A DNA stretch of 64,000 bases. Origin: Bacteroidia bacterium. Lineage in GTDB: Bacteria; Bacteroidota; Bacteroidia; Bacteroidales; Prolixibacteraceae. Under the pieces are notes generated by a model, which had not been told where the DNA came from, did not search any database, and worked only from the letters and a program-made list of their open reading frames with translations. Every line of letters starts with the position of its first letter. Positions within the stretch are counted from its first letter, which is position 1. A program made the translations under genes and the position numbers. Shown here one piece after another: positions 8,102 through 17,401 of this stretch. Where the stretch lies: contig JAPLDT010000042.1 in the NCBI GenBank assembly GCA_026391315.1, forward strand, positions 1 to 64,000. The letters are read 5' to 3'.

Positions 8102-10015
8102 ATGAGCAAAAAACCTAAACCAACCAACTGGCCCCGCCCGGTGATCCAATGGGGAGTCATATTTGCAATCCTTGTGATTGCCCTCATCCCTAGGTTCAAT
8201 ACCAATTTTATTCCGGATTTTGAAGCCTATTGTCCCTTTGGAGGAATACAAGCGCTAGGCAGTTACCTGCTCAACCAGGCGTTGTCGTGTACCATGACGA
8301 GCGCTCAAATAGCGATGGGTATCATTATGATACTGGCGGTCTTTGTTTTCAGCAAGCTGTTTTGTGCCTACATCTGTCCAGTCGGAACCATCAGTGAGTG
8401 GCTGTTTAAACTGGGTGACAAACTGAACGTCAACATCACCATCAAAGGAGTTGCCGATAAGGCGTTGCGTTCACTGAAATACATTCTGCTTTTTATTACT
8501 GTCTTTTTTACTTTTAAGTCGAACGAGCTGTTTTGCAAAAAATTTGATCCCTATTATGCAATAACCACAGGTTTTAGCATCGATGTCGTTGTGCTCTATG
8601 CCTCCATTGCCATCGTTCTTGTCATTTTGGGATCGGTTTTTATCCGTCTGTTTTGGTGTAAATACATCTGTCCGCTGGGAGCCATTTCGAACATATTTAA
8701 ATACACCGGGTTCTTCCTCCTCGTGTTGGTTGGCTACGTCCTGTTGCTCAAACTTGGCCTGAACATCCATTATGCCTGGCCGTTGGCGATTGCCTGTATC
8801 GGAGGTTATGCCATCGAACTGACCGGCTTCGCGACCAAAACCTTTCCACTTCTCAAAATTACCAGGAACGAAAATAGCTGTATTGACTGCCAGCTCTGTT
8901 CGCTTAAATGCCCTCAGGCCATTGATGTGGCAAGTATGAAGGTGGTCAGGGAAGCTGATTGTAACCTTTGTGTGGAGTGTATTTCGGTGTGCCCTGTTAA
9001 AGATACCCTCCAAATTAACAATAAACCAAGCTTTCGCTGGATACCTGCGATTGCCACAGTAGTGCTGGTTGTTGCTGGAATATTTATTGGATCTTTGTGG
9101 GAATTGCCTACCATCGACCAACAATGGTATGGGAAAGAGGTGATGGCTAAGGCTGAGATTTTCACCCAATCAGGATTGAAAAATGTCAAATGCTATGGCA
9201 GTTCTATGGCTTTTGCGGCTAAAATGAGACCGGTAAATGGTGTTTTGGGAGTCGCTACTTACGTCAAGACCCACAAGGTCAAGATTTATTTTGATCCTCA
9301 GAAGCTTACCTCGACAAAGATCCAGGAGATGCTTTTCACTCCTTCCAAAGCAATTTTAAAACCGCTAAAACAAGGGGTTGAAGAGGTGAAAGAGGTGACC
9401 GTTTATCTGGATAATTTCTTCGATCCATTCGATTTCAGTTACCTGACCCGCCTTCTGATGGATAGAACTGCGGCTGTTGGATTGGTCACCGAGTATGCAT
9501 GTCCGGTATTGGTTAAGATCTACCTGCCTGGGGACTATGATATATCAGAAAGCGAACTGATCTCGGTTTTGGAATCGAAAACATTGTCATTCATGGTGGC
9601 AGAACAGGAAAAGACGGTTGAGCTGGGATACAAAGTCAACAAAGCGCCTGTTTTCAAGACTATTTCAAAGGATGAATATTCCAATATTCTGTTCCGGCCC
9701 TATATCGTTCAGTTCAATGGTTTTACAAAATATGACTCTTCAGCAGTGAAAACGCTCAAGTTTCCGATGGGGAAAAACAAGGAGAACAGGGCAAAGCTGA
9801 ACTATCTGGTTAGTCACCTGTCGAACAACAGAGGAATCATTGAATTTCGTACCTTGTTGAACGAAAAGAATGAGGAATTGGTGGCCGTTTCTTATGTAGA
9901 TTCTTTGACCAATGCGCAAACGGTTTTCCAAACTTTAAACAATGATACCCTGATTTTTAACAATCGTGACGGCTCAAAGGGGAGGATGGAAAATACCTTT
10001 AAGTTTGAGGAGTAG
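8102..10015 (+). CDS. NapH/NosR/CcoG-like membrane polyferredoxin with C-terminal HMA-like domain
   Basis: A 637-residue inner-membrane iron-sulfur protein. About six membrane helices precede residue 245. Two CxxxCP motifs lie at the membrane (Cys88/Cys92 and Cys186/Cys190), as in NapH, NosR and CcoG. Two [4Fe-4S] ferredoxin motifs follow (Cys260/263/266/270 and Cys287/290/293/297), then another helix at about 313-332. Residues about 348-415 resemble a heavy-metal-associated fold (GVLGVATYVKTHKVKIYFDP) but have only Cys364 instead of CxxC. The remaining 200 residues are unassigned. It may feed electrons from quinol or a cytoplasmic donor to metal reduction or cofactor assembly; the downstream ABC genes recall NosF/NosY. 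Function is inferred. Confidence 0.82.
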   Translation: MSKKPKPTNWPRPVIQWGVIFAILVIALIPRFNTNFIPDFEAYCPFGGIQALGSYLLNQALSCTMTSAQIAMGIIMILAVFVFSKLFCAYICPVGTISEWLFKLGDKLNVNITIKGVADKALRSLKYILLFITVFFTFKSNELFCKKFDPYYAITTGFSIDVVVLYASIAIVLVILGSVFIRLFWCKYICPLGAISNIFKYTGFFLLVLVGYVLLLKLGLNIHYAWPLAIACIGGYAIELTGFATKTFPLLKITRNENSCIDCQLCSLKCPQAIDVASMKVVREADCNLCVECISVCPVKDTLQINNKPSFRWIPAIATVVLVVAGIFIGSLWELPTIDQQWYGKEVMAKAEIFTQSGLKNVKCYGSSMAFAAKMRPVNGVLGVATYVKTHKVKIYFDPQKLTSTKIQEMLFTPSKAILKPLKQGVEEVKEVTVYLDNFFDPFDFSYLTRLLMDRTAAVGLVTEYACPVLVKIYLPGDYDISESELISVLESKTLSFMVAEQEKTVELGYKVNKAPVFKTISKDEYSNILFRPYIVQFNGFTKYDSSAVKTLKFPMGKNKENRAKLNYLVSHLSNNRGIIEFRTLLNEKNEELVAVSYVDSLTNAQTVFQTLNNDTLIFNNRDGSKGRMENTFKFEE

Positions 10016-10165
10016 TAGAAAATAGTGGACAGAAAGTGAATTAGTTTTATAGCTCATTTTCGTTATGGCTCAAATGTCTGTTATTCCCAGTAGATTTAAT
10101 GATCTACGAATGAACGTTTCTGATTTGTTTACTTATAGTTGATATTAATGGTTTAAAATAAGCTC

Positions 10166-13018
10166 ATGTCAAACAAACTAATCATTATCCTATTTTTAAT
10201 TGTTTGCGCACTTGGTCTGAGTGAAGCAAATGCCCAGGAGAAAGTTACGGTTAGAGGGAAAATTACCGATGCCGATAATCAGGCTCCGATTCTGTATGCC
10301 AATATAACCTTCCCGGAATTGGCCTTAGGTACAACTACCAATGAAAATGGTGAATTTGTTATTCATTCTGTTCCGGTTGGTACCTATAGGTTCTCAGTAA
10401 CCAATATTGGGTACAAGGAGTATTCGCTTTCTATTAGCTTGAAGCAGGATATTACAATGAATATTAAGCTTGAGCAACAGTCTTTGGGACTGAAAGAAGT
10501 AACTGTAACTGCCGAGCAGTCAACCAGTGGAACGACTTCTTCAAAAATAAAAAGTGAAGCCATCAACCATGTTCAGGCCTCCAGTTTGAAGGACGTCATG
10601 CAACTGGTGCCGGGAAATCTTTTGTTGAATCCGAATTTGGGAAACCCCGGAAAATTAAGTATTCGAGAGATTGGGGAAGACATTAACAGTGCTTTGGGTA
10701 CTGCTGTAATCGTTGACGATATTCCGGTGACGAACGACGGAAATATGCAAAAGGCCATGGAAACCGGTAGCAGTATGGCAACCTATTCTGGAAGCGGTCT
10801 CGATACCCGGAGCATATCGGTTGACAATATCGAATCCATAACGGTTGATGTGGGTATCCCATCGGCTGAACATGGGAACCTGACTTCAGGAGCAGTAAGG
10901 ATTAAAACCAAATCGGGAGGTTCTCCATTTAATGTAAAAGTTAAAGCCGACCCAAAAACGAAGCAGGCATTTATCAGTAAAGGATACCTGCTTGGCAACG
11001 ACAAGGGGGTTGTCAATGTGGATATGGATGCTGCACATTCGTACGCAGAAATCTATAAAAAGACCAATTTATATGATCGCTACAATCTGTCAACCAAATA
11101 CTCTCAGACGTTTTTCAGGGAAAAGAACCCGTTAAATATTGAAGGGAAATTAGATTTTTCATACAATATTGACGGAAATGAATGGGATCCTGATATGATA
11201 GCACAGGAAAAAGCTTATTCGAAAGAAACCGGGATCATGGGAAAATTGTCGGCATCGTGGATGCTCGACAAATCATTCCTGTCCAGTTTGTCCTTAGACC
11301 TCAGTTACAGCATGGACTGGCAAACCGGATTTGAAAAAAAGCTGGAAAGCAGTTCGAGTGGCCCCTCTTTCTATTCAACGGCTACAACCAATGGCGAAAA
11401 CCAGATTTACTTCGCTCCATCAAGTTATTATTCGGAAGTTACTTATGACGGGAAACCTTATAATATCTATGCCAAACTGAAGGGTACCTCATTCAATAAA
11501 ACCGGGATCTTTACCCACAAAGGTTTGTTTGGGGCTGAATGGCGCACGACAGGGAACAGCGGTGCTGGACGTCTCTATGATACGTCCAGGCCAGCCAGTG
11601 GTTTAGGTACCCGTCCACGCCCGTTTACCGATATTCCCGCTTTAAACCAGTTCTCGTTATTCGCTGAAGATAAAATAACAACCAATATCGGTTCAACCGG
11701 ATTGGAAATGACTTTGGGTTTAAGGATGGACAATATTCAGCCTAACGGTCCATTCGCTACAAATGGCAGTATTGGCGTCGACCCGAGAATCAATGTAAAA
11801 TACAATGTACTGAACCGCAAGAACAACAAACTGTTTAAAGATTTCAGTTTAAGATTCGGCTATGGAAAAACGACCAAAGCCCCTACTTTAATCCATTTAT
11901 ATCCCGACCGGGAGTATAGCGATGTGATCAGTTTTAACTATTACCCCAATTTGATTGTATCAACAACCAATGTTGTGGACACCAAAAATTATGACCTGAA
12001 GCCCACGAAAAGTAACAAATACGAAGCCGGGTTGGATTTTCAAATCGGGCAGGTAAAAACCAGATTAACAGGATTCTATGAGGAGCATAGGGGTGGCTTT
12101 ATAAATGATCAGGTTTATTATCCAATGAATTACAGACGTTACAATGTGCTGGCAGCAGGCTTAAGCCCATATTATGTACAAAATGATGGTGTGTACTATA
12201 AAGATGCCAGTGGAATTGCGGTAAAAGTTGGTTATACCAATGATGTAAAGTTCTCATCTTATGAGCAATACCGTAACGCTTCGACCAGAATAAAAAGAGG
12301 TTTGGAATATACCATTGATTTTGGCAAGATCAAAGCACTGCAGACTTCGTTTATGGTTACCGGTGCCTGGTTGAAGACAGAATCGTACACTGAAGATGCT
12401 CCTTATTGGCAACGCATTGGTTATACCAGCTATGCAAGTGGTGTCAGCAAAGATGAATCCTTTGCAGTTAAGTTTAAGAATCAATTTGGTTATGGAACAG
12501 TTTCCGAAAGGTTGAATACAAACATCAGCATCATCAACCACATCCCAAAACTGAAGATGATTGTTTCGCTGACCACCCAAATTATTTGGTATGAAAAGGA
12601 CTGGCGGAAAATTTATTCAGACGATAAGTTTTATTCACTCTCCGAATTAAGAAGCTATTTGGGGAATTCCAATTTATTCAGCGCGGAACAGGAAGAAACG
12701 TATAATTACAGACTTCCGGTAAGTTACAAGATGTACGACAATGTGGAACATCTCTATGCTCCCGGTGATTTTGCCCAGTCGTTGCACCAGTTGACTATAG
12801 ATAAAGAGTTAAAATTCCGGTTTGGTGAAAATAGTTGGCCTGCACTTTTCTTGTGTAACCTTAACATCTCGAAGGATATTACCAAACAGATCAAACTGGC
12901 CTTCTACGCGAATAACTTCCTGAATATCAGACCAAGGCATTTGAATGACAGGGAGGGTTCTTACAATCGGCGCAACCAGGTGCCATTCTTTGGGGCAGAT
13001 CTCACATTCCAATTTTAA
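10166..13018 (+). CDS. TonB-dependent outer-membrane receptor (non-SusC)
   Basis: A 950-residue TonB-dependent transporter. It has a signal peptide ending ANAQ (about 1-23), a carboxypeptidase-regulatory-like domain (about 27-110), a plug domain (about 125-250, LKDVMQLVPGN) and a 22-strand-type barrel ending in F (LTFQF). No SusD partner follows; instead there is a DUF4876-like lipoprotein, so this is not a glycan SusCD pair. The family imports siderophores, cobamides, haem, metals or peptides. Its position after the metal-sensing sigma operon and the polyferredoxin favours a metal or metal complex as substrate, which is inference. A 150-bp gap upstream may hold a separate promoter. Confidence 0.9.
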   Translation: MSNKLIIILFLIVCALGLSEANAQEKVTVRGKITDADNQAPILYANITFPELALGTTTNENGEFVIHSVPVGTYRFSVTNIGYKEYSLSISLKQDITMNIKLEQQSLGLKEVTVTAEQSTSGTTSSKIKSEAINHVQASSLKDVMQLVPGNLLLNPNLGNPGKLSIREIGEDINSALGTAVIVDDIPVTNDGNMQKAMETGSSMATYSGSGLDTRSISVDNIESITVDVGIPSAEHGNLTSGAVRIKTKSGGSPFNVKVKADPKTKQAFISKGYLLGNDKGVVNVDMDAAHSYAEIYKKTNLYDRYNLSTKYSQTFFREKNPLNIEGKLDFSYNIDGNEWDPDMIAQEKAYSKETGIMGKLSASWMLDKSFLSSLSLDLSYSMDWQTGFEKKLESSSSGPSFYSTATTNGENQIYFAPSSYYSEVTYDGKPYNIYAKLKGTSFNKTGIFTHKGLFGAEWRTTGNSGAGRLYDTSRPASGLGTRPRPFTDIPALNQFSLFAEDKITTNIGSTGLEMTLGLRMDNIQPNGPFATNGSIGVDPRINVKYNVLNRKNNKLFKDFSLRFGYGKTTKAPTLIHLYPDREYSDVISFNYYPNLIVSTTNVVDTKNYDLKPTKSNKYEAGLDFQIGQVKTRLTGFYEEHRGGFINDQVYYPMNYRRYNVLAAGLSPYYVQNDGVYYKDASGIAVKVGYTNDVKFSSYEQYRNASTRIKRGLEYTIDFGKIKALQTSFMVTGAWLKTESYTEDAPYWQRIGYTSYASGVSKDESFAVKFKNQFGYGTVSERLNTNISIINHIPKLKMIVSLTTQIIWYEKDWRKIYSDDKFYSLSELRSYLGNSNLFSAEQEETYNYRLPVSYKMYDNVEHLYAPGDFAQSLHQLTIDKELKFRFGENSWPALFLCNLNISKDITKQIKLAFYANNFLNIRPRHLNDREGSYNRRNQVPFFGADLTFQF

Positions 13019-13029
13019 AATAAATTGTT

Positions 13030-14241
13030 ATGAAACGAATTAAAAATATAGCGTTTTTGTTAGGATTTTTGTATTGCTCATGTGGCAAATATTCTATCCC
13101 TGAAACATACCAGGTAACTTTTAAAGTAAATTATCCCGTACTTTTTGATGGAGGGAAAAGTGTTAACAATGTTACAGTAAAAATCACGAATGTTCAAACC
13201 GGGCGAGAGTATACTCAAACCACGAACAACGCTGGAACTGCACTTTTCGATGTAAGGGGAGGAAACTATAACATCATGGTCTCTTTTTCTGAAGATAGGG
13301 ATGTGAACATTGATGGGTTCATGTTTAAGAAAACGGTACTGTTTAACGGCACTGTTAACAGCCAGTCTATTACCGCAAGCGGAAACGAATTAGCTATACC
13401 CTTGCAATATTCGATAGTCAAAGAAGGTTTTATAATAAAGGAACTTTATACATCAGGAAGTAAAACCCCGGCAGGTAAGTCTTATGGTGCGGATAAGTTT
13501 TATGAGATCTACAACAATTCAGATAAAATTTTGTATTCCGACGGACTTTGTTTTGGGGCAGTATATCCTACTCCAACCAACAAACCAACTCCTTATGTCG
13601 ATGCCAATGGAAAATTGCTTGACCGAATCCCGGTATGGAGTTTTGTAGTCATCGTGCCCGGCTCGGGTAAGGAGCATCCTATTCAACCGGGTAAGTCGTT
13701 TGTGGTTGCCCTATCTGGCTTGAACCACAAGGCTGATCCAAACGGAAATCCCAATTCGATAGACTTATCCCGTGCTGACTGGGAAATGTACGTTGACAAA
13801 GGTATGTATGCCGATGTGCCGTCGGTACCCAATATTTTAATGCAAAGGATTACAGCGGGGACAGCAATGACTTTGGATGTTGCCGGCCAGGTAAGTATCC
13901 TGTTCCGACTGCCTGCAGGTGATTTGCAAACCATTTTTACGGATACGAATAATTATCTTAAAGTGGTTGGAAGTTCTTTCAGTTGTTTTATGGTGCCTAA
14001 ATCATGGGTTATCGATGGAGTAGAAAATGCCCGTTTAAGCCCGGAGGGAGTATACAAACGTTTGCATGATGAAATTGATGTCAGTTACATTCAGCACCGG
14101 GGATCTGGTGAGAAAGTCTCGATTACCAGAAAAGTTAGCGAGGTAGTCAATGGACGTACCATCTATAAAGACACCAACAACTCTGCGGAGGATTTTTTAA
14201 CGAACCAGGATCCAACACCCGGAATAATTGCTAAAAACTAA
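13030..14241 (+). CDS. DUF4876-like outer-membrane-associated lipoprotein
   Basis: The 403-residue protein has a lipoprotein signal (FLLGFLYCSCGKY; lipobox cysteine about 16-18). Residues about 25-130 look like a carboxypeptidase-regulatory or Ig-like beta domain (VTFKVNYPVLFDGGKS). The larger C-terminal part (about 135-400) includes KFYEIYNNSDKILYSDGL and resembles a lamin-tail-like beta domain. I recall this arrangement as DUF4876, found next to TonB receptors in Bacteroidota; that match needs a profile search. It starts 11 bp after the receptor gene, so it probably works as the receptor's surface or periplasmic partner, taking the place of SusD. Confidence 0.7.
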   Translation: MKRIKNIAFLLGFLYCSCGKYSIPETYQVTFKVNYPVLFDGGKSVNNVTVKITNVQTGREYTQTTNNAGTALFDVRGGNYNIMVSFSEDRDVNIDGFMFKKTVLFNGTVNSQSITASGNELAIPLQYSIVKEGFIIKELYTSGSKTPAGKSYGADKFYEIYNNSDKILYSDGLCFGAVYPTPTNKPTPYVDANGKLLDRIPVWSFVVIVPGSGKEHPIQPGKSFVVALSGLNHKADPNGNPNSIDLSRADWEMYVDKGMYADVPSVPNILMQRITAGTAMTLDVAGQVSILFRLPAGDLQTIFTDTNNYLKVVGSSFSCFMVPKSWVIDGVENARLSPEGVYKRLHDEIDVSYIQHRGSGEKVSITRKVSEVVNGRTIYKDTNNSAEDFLTNQDPTPGIIAKN

Positions 14242-14247
14242 ACGAAG

Positions 14248-15831
14248 ATGAAGAAACGGCTTACTATACCAGTTTATATGCTACTGATTGTTTTCAGTAG
14301 CAATACATTGATGGCAGTTAATTCTGGCAGCGATACCCTAAAATGCAGCTCCTTATCGGCCGAAAAGTTGTTAAACCTGAAAACAGTTTGGTCTGAATCG
14401 AGCAATGCCGCCTCATTGGCCTTTTTCGATTTTGACGGGCATTTTGGCGAGGCGTATTTTGGATTTCATAATGCGAATGGCGATTACCGCTTGTTTCAAG
14501 CTCATGATCAGTCCAATCAATACGGGTTTTATTCCAATGGCTACATGAAACAAGGTGACTGGAAATTCTATGGTAATTTCAACTATTACAACGCCCAGGA
14601 AAAAGACATCAAGTGGGTTGATATGATTGAGCCATACAACGGGAATCCATATTCCGTCGGCGATTCAATCGGTGGTAATTATTGGAAAGAGTATTTTAAA
14701 ATGCAGGGGAAAGTGGCCTTTAGCTTAAACAAACTGATTTCACTGGGTTTCGATGTGAGATACGATGCAGGTGTAGGGACCAAAAGGAAAGATCCACGAC
14801 CAACAAATACCATTACCAATTTCGATATCCGCCCGGGGGTTGTACTAAACTTTGATAAAATAAAGCTTGGGGCCAACTTCAGGTACCAGGGGGAAAAAGA
14901 AGATCTTGATTTTAATTTGGTCACCGGTAATCATTACAGCATTTTCTATTTCAAAGGTTTGGGAGTTTATACATCAGAAGCTTCAACAGCAGTTGGATTG
15001 AATGATAGTTATACCGAATCGAATTTGTACGGAGGAAGCGTTCAAATTGCCTTTCATACAAGACTTTTCAAAAACTACACTTCGGTTAATTTCGATAAGA
15101 AAGTTACCGATATCCAACGCGGAGCCTCCGATCCTCTGCAAATAGCCTTGGTGGATAATTATATCACCGATGTTAATTCTGTTTTTCTTTTCGGATCGAA
15201 CGAAAAAAAAATAAACAGACTCGAATTAAGCTATCTCAAACAGAAGATTTATGGACTGGAACCTGTTGTTGAACCCAAACTTCAACAGGTAACCTACCAG
15301 TGGTCGACCGTTGCCAAATACACGCTTTACTGGAACGAGGCAAGCGAGTACAATGTGAATTACTCGTACTACAATCTTTTTGATGCAGGTAGCATTAACT
15401 GGGGGGCAAAAATCAACGGTAAAGTTCGCTCAGACAAAACCACCTACTATTTTGTACCCGAATACAACAAGCTAGAGTATAATCAGTTTGCTGTGGATGC
15501 ATTGCTCGAAAAAGGGTTCGTGTGTAAAAAATGGGAAAGCCTCTTCTCCGTCAATGGAGGATACCGCAAAAGTTTCGGCAACATATTGGAAGTTGTTACT
15601 GATAAAAAACTTTTGGAGAGTGTCAGGATGGATTTTATAAATAAGGACTTTAACTACAATACTTCAGGGCTTTGGCAAGTTGGCGCTAATGCCAAGGTAG
15701 GAAGAGAAGTTTCAATAAATCATTCTCCTATCCAGGTTTTTTTGGAAGCAGGTTATAAAATGGTGGTTTCCGACCTTCCGGGTAATCCGAAATGGAAAAT
15801 TGCAGAGGTGAAATTAGGGATGAATTTTTAA
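14248..15831 (+). CDS. Outer-membrane beta-barrel protein (DUF6850-like)
   Basis: The 527-residue protein has a signal peptide (about 1-23, ending LMA) and alternating aromatic/polar strands throughout, ending VKLGMNF with the C-terminal Phe typical of barrels inserted by the BAM machinery. It has no plug domain. It follows the DUF4876-like gene by 6 bp and precedes the ABC ATPase by a few bases. The set TonB receptor, DUF4876, barrel, ABC transporter and DUF4857 appears to be a recurring Bacteroidota cluster (from memory, not checked). It may be a second outer-membrane channel in the same transport route. Confidence 0.72.
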   Translation: MKKRLTIPVYMLLIVFSSNTLMAVNSGSDTLKCSSLSAEKLLNLKTVWSESSNAASLAFFDFDGHFGEAYFGFHNANGDYRLFQAHDQSNQYGFYSNGYMKQGDWKFYGNFNYYNAQEKDIKWVDMIEPYNGNPYSVGDSIGGNYWKEYFKMQGKVAFSLNKLISLGFDVRYDAGVGTKRKDPRPTNTITNFDIRPGVVLNFDKIKLGANFRYQGEKEDLDFNLVTGNHYSIFYFKGLGVYTSEASTAVGLNDSYTESNLYGGSVQIAFHTRLFKNYTSVNFDKKVTDIQRGASDPLQIALVDNYITDVNSVFLFGSNEKKINRLELSYLKQKIYGLEPVVEPKLQQVTYQWSTVAKYTLYWNEASEYNVNYSYYNLFDAGSINWGAKINGKVRSDKTTYYFVPEYNKLEYNQFAVDALLEKGFVCKKWESLFSVNGGYRKSFGNILEVVTDKKLLESVRMDFINKDFNYNTSGLWQVGANAKVGREVSINHSPIQVFLEAGYKMVVSDLPGNPKWKIAEVKLGMNF

Positions 15832-15840
15832 TTTTTTTTG

Positions 15841-16728
15841 ATGAATAATGTAATAGAGTGTAGAAACCTTACGCATTACTACGGTAAAAAGATGGTTTAC
15901 GAAAACCTGAATATTCATGTCATGGACGGTAGTATCCTCGGTTTGCTGGGTAAAAATGGTGCAGGAAAAACAACAACGATCAATATCTTAAATGGCTTTC
16001 TCCAGCCCCGAAGCGGCGAATGCCTTATCTACGGTGAAAATTCCCAACATCTGACTCCCGCCACAAAAGCGAGGATTGGATTCCTGATTGAAGGGCATAT
16101 CCAGTATACATTCATGAATATTCACCAGATCGAAAAATTTTATTCGGGTTTTTATCCCAATTGGAAGCCGGCGCCATACTGGGAGCTGATGTCCAAATTA
16201 AAAGTTTCCCCAACCCAGAAGATCTCAACCATGTCGTGCGGACAGCGTTCGCAGGTGGCGCTGGGACTTATCCTTGCGCAGAACCCCGACCTGCTGATCC
16301 TCGACGACTTTTCGATGGGGCTGGATCCGGGCTACCGTCGACTCTTCATAGATTACCTTCGCGAATATGCCAAATCGGAGAACAAAACCATTTTTACCAC
16401 ATCACATATCATCCAGGACATGGAACGTCTCATCGATGATGTGCTAATCATGGACTACAACAGGGTGTTGGCGCAATGTCCAATCAGTGAATTTATGACC
16501 ACCTTCAAACGTTTTGACTTCGAGCTTGAGAATGATCAGGTAAATCTGAAAAAGGAGCCATTTGTCAGGAATCTGGAAATGGTTAAAAATAAGGTTGAGT
16601 TGTATACCTATGAATCAAAAGAGTTTGTACAAAAATTCCTTGAAAACAATAGCGTTGGTCACAAAGGGTTCAAGCAGGTAAAGATGGAGTTGGAAGATGC
16701 ATTTATTGGATTAACAGGAAAATATTAG
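15841..16728 (+). CDS. ABC transporter ATP-binding protein with altered signature and Walker B
   Basis: A 295-residue cytoplasmic ATPase, starting at the ATG at 15841. Walker A is GKNGAGKT (38-45), the signature is MSCGQ (131-135) instead of LSGGQ, and Walker B reads LLILDD, so the catalytic Glu is Asp156. The D-loop SMGLDPG and switch His189 (TTSH) are present. The C-terminal 80 residues form the extra domain seen in export-type ABC-2 ATPases such as NosF, CcmA and YtrB relatives. The permease gene follows after 3 bp. An ATPase with Glu-to-Asp may hydrolyse ATP slowly. Likely role: export or insertion of a component needed by this locus. Confidence 0.88.
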   Translation: MNNVIECRNLTHYYGKKMVYENLNIHVMDGSILGLLGKNGAGKTTTINILNGFLQPRSGECLIYGENSQHLTPATKARIGFLIEGHIQYTFMNIHQIEKFYSGFYPNWKPAPYWELMSKLKVSPTQKISTMSCGQRSQVALGLILAQNPDLLILDDFSMGLDPGYRRLFIDYLREYAKSENKTIFTTSHIIQDMERLIDDVLIMDYNRVLAQCPISEFMTTFKRFDFELENDQVNLKKEPFVRNLEMVKNKVELYTYESKEFVQKFLENNSVGHKGFKQVKMELEDAFIGLTGKY

Positions 16729-16731
16729 ATT

Positions 16732-17400
16732 ATGTGGAAATCAATTGTATACAAGGAGTGGTTAAAGATCAGGTGGTTCCTGATTGGTTTTACCACACTG
16801 GGAATTGTGGGAATCGGATACCTGTTTCTCAAAGTGCAGCATGGATTTACCTTCAACGGCGGAAGCGGTTTCTGGTACAACATCCTGTTTATGGGATTTC
16901 AGTTTTTCGGCTATTTTAAATACTTCCCGCTTTTTGGCGGGTTATTGATCGGTGTGGCCCAGTATTTTCCTGAGACCATCAACAAAAGGATCAAGCTAAC
17001 CTTTCACCTTCCCCTGAAAGAGAACAATGTGCTTTTGATGATGCATGCCTTTGGCGTTGTCTGTCTATTAATCTCTTTTTTGCTTCTGCTGGGCATGTTC
17101 GTTACCATGAGCAATTTCTATTTTCCATCTCAAATGGTATATGATTCTGTTGTCTCGGTAATTCCCTGGTTTCTCGCCGGACTGGTTGCCTACTTCTTCG
17201 TGGCGCTGATCGTTTTAGAACCGGTCTGGATGTACCGTTTTTTTTATACGCTGGTAGCAGGATTCTTTGCAGATATATATATAAAATCGCCGGTGATTGC
17301 GGCATACGGGCCAGCTATTCCGGGATTGTTTGTTTTAACAATCCTGATGAGTGTTGCTCTCTTGTTCTCGGCTTACCGTTTTAGAAAGGGGGAAATGTAA
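16732..17400 (+). CDS. ABC-2-type transporter permease
   Basis: A 222-residue integral membrane protein with six predicted helices (about 14-34, 53-70, 103-125, 138-160, 163-185 and 193-214). It begins with MWKSIVYKEWLKIR, the amphipathic N-terminus usual for ABC-2 permeases, and has the cytoplasmic segment NKRIKLTFHLPLKENNV between helices. It is the obvious partner of the preceding ATPase (3-bp gap) and is followed by the DUF4857-like gene after one base, so the three are almost certainly one complex or pathway. Size and order recall NosY. Substrate unknown. Confidence 0.82.
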   Translation: MWKSIVYKEWLKIRWFLIGFTTLGIVGIGYLFLKVQHGFTFNGGSGFWYNILFMGFQFFGYFKYFPLFGGLLIGVAQYFPETINKRIKLTFHLPLKENNVLLMMHAFGVVCLLISFLLLLGMFVTMSNFYFPSQMVYDSVVSVIPWFLAGLVAYFFVALIVLEPVWMYRFFYTLVAGFFADIYIKSPVIAAYGPAIPGLFVLTILMSVALLFSAYRFRKGEM

Positions 17401-17401
17401 G

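Noticed and set aside
8471-9169. 232-codon open frame on the reverse strand inside the polyferredoxin gene
   Set aside because: Antisense to a gene with clear FeS motifs; its own translation has no recognisable domain.
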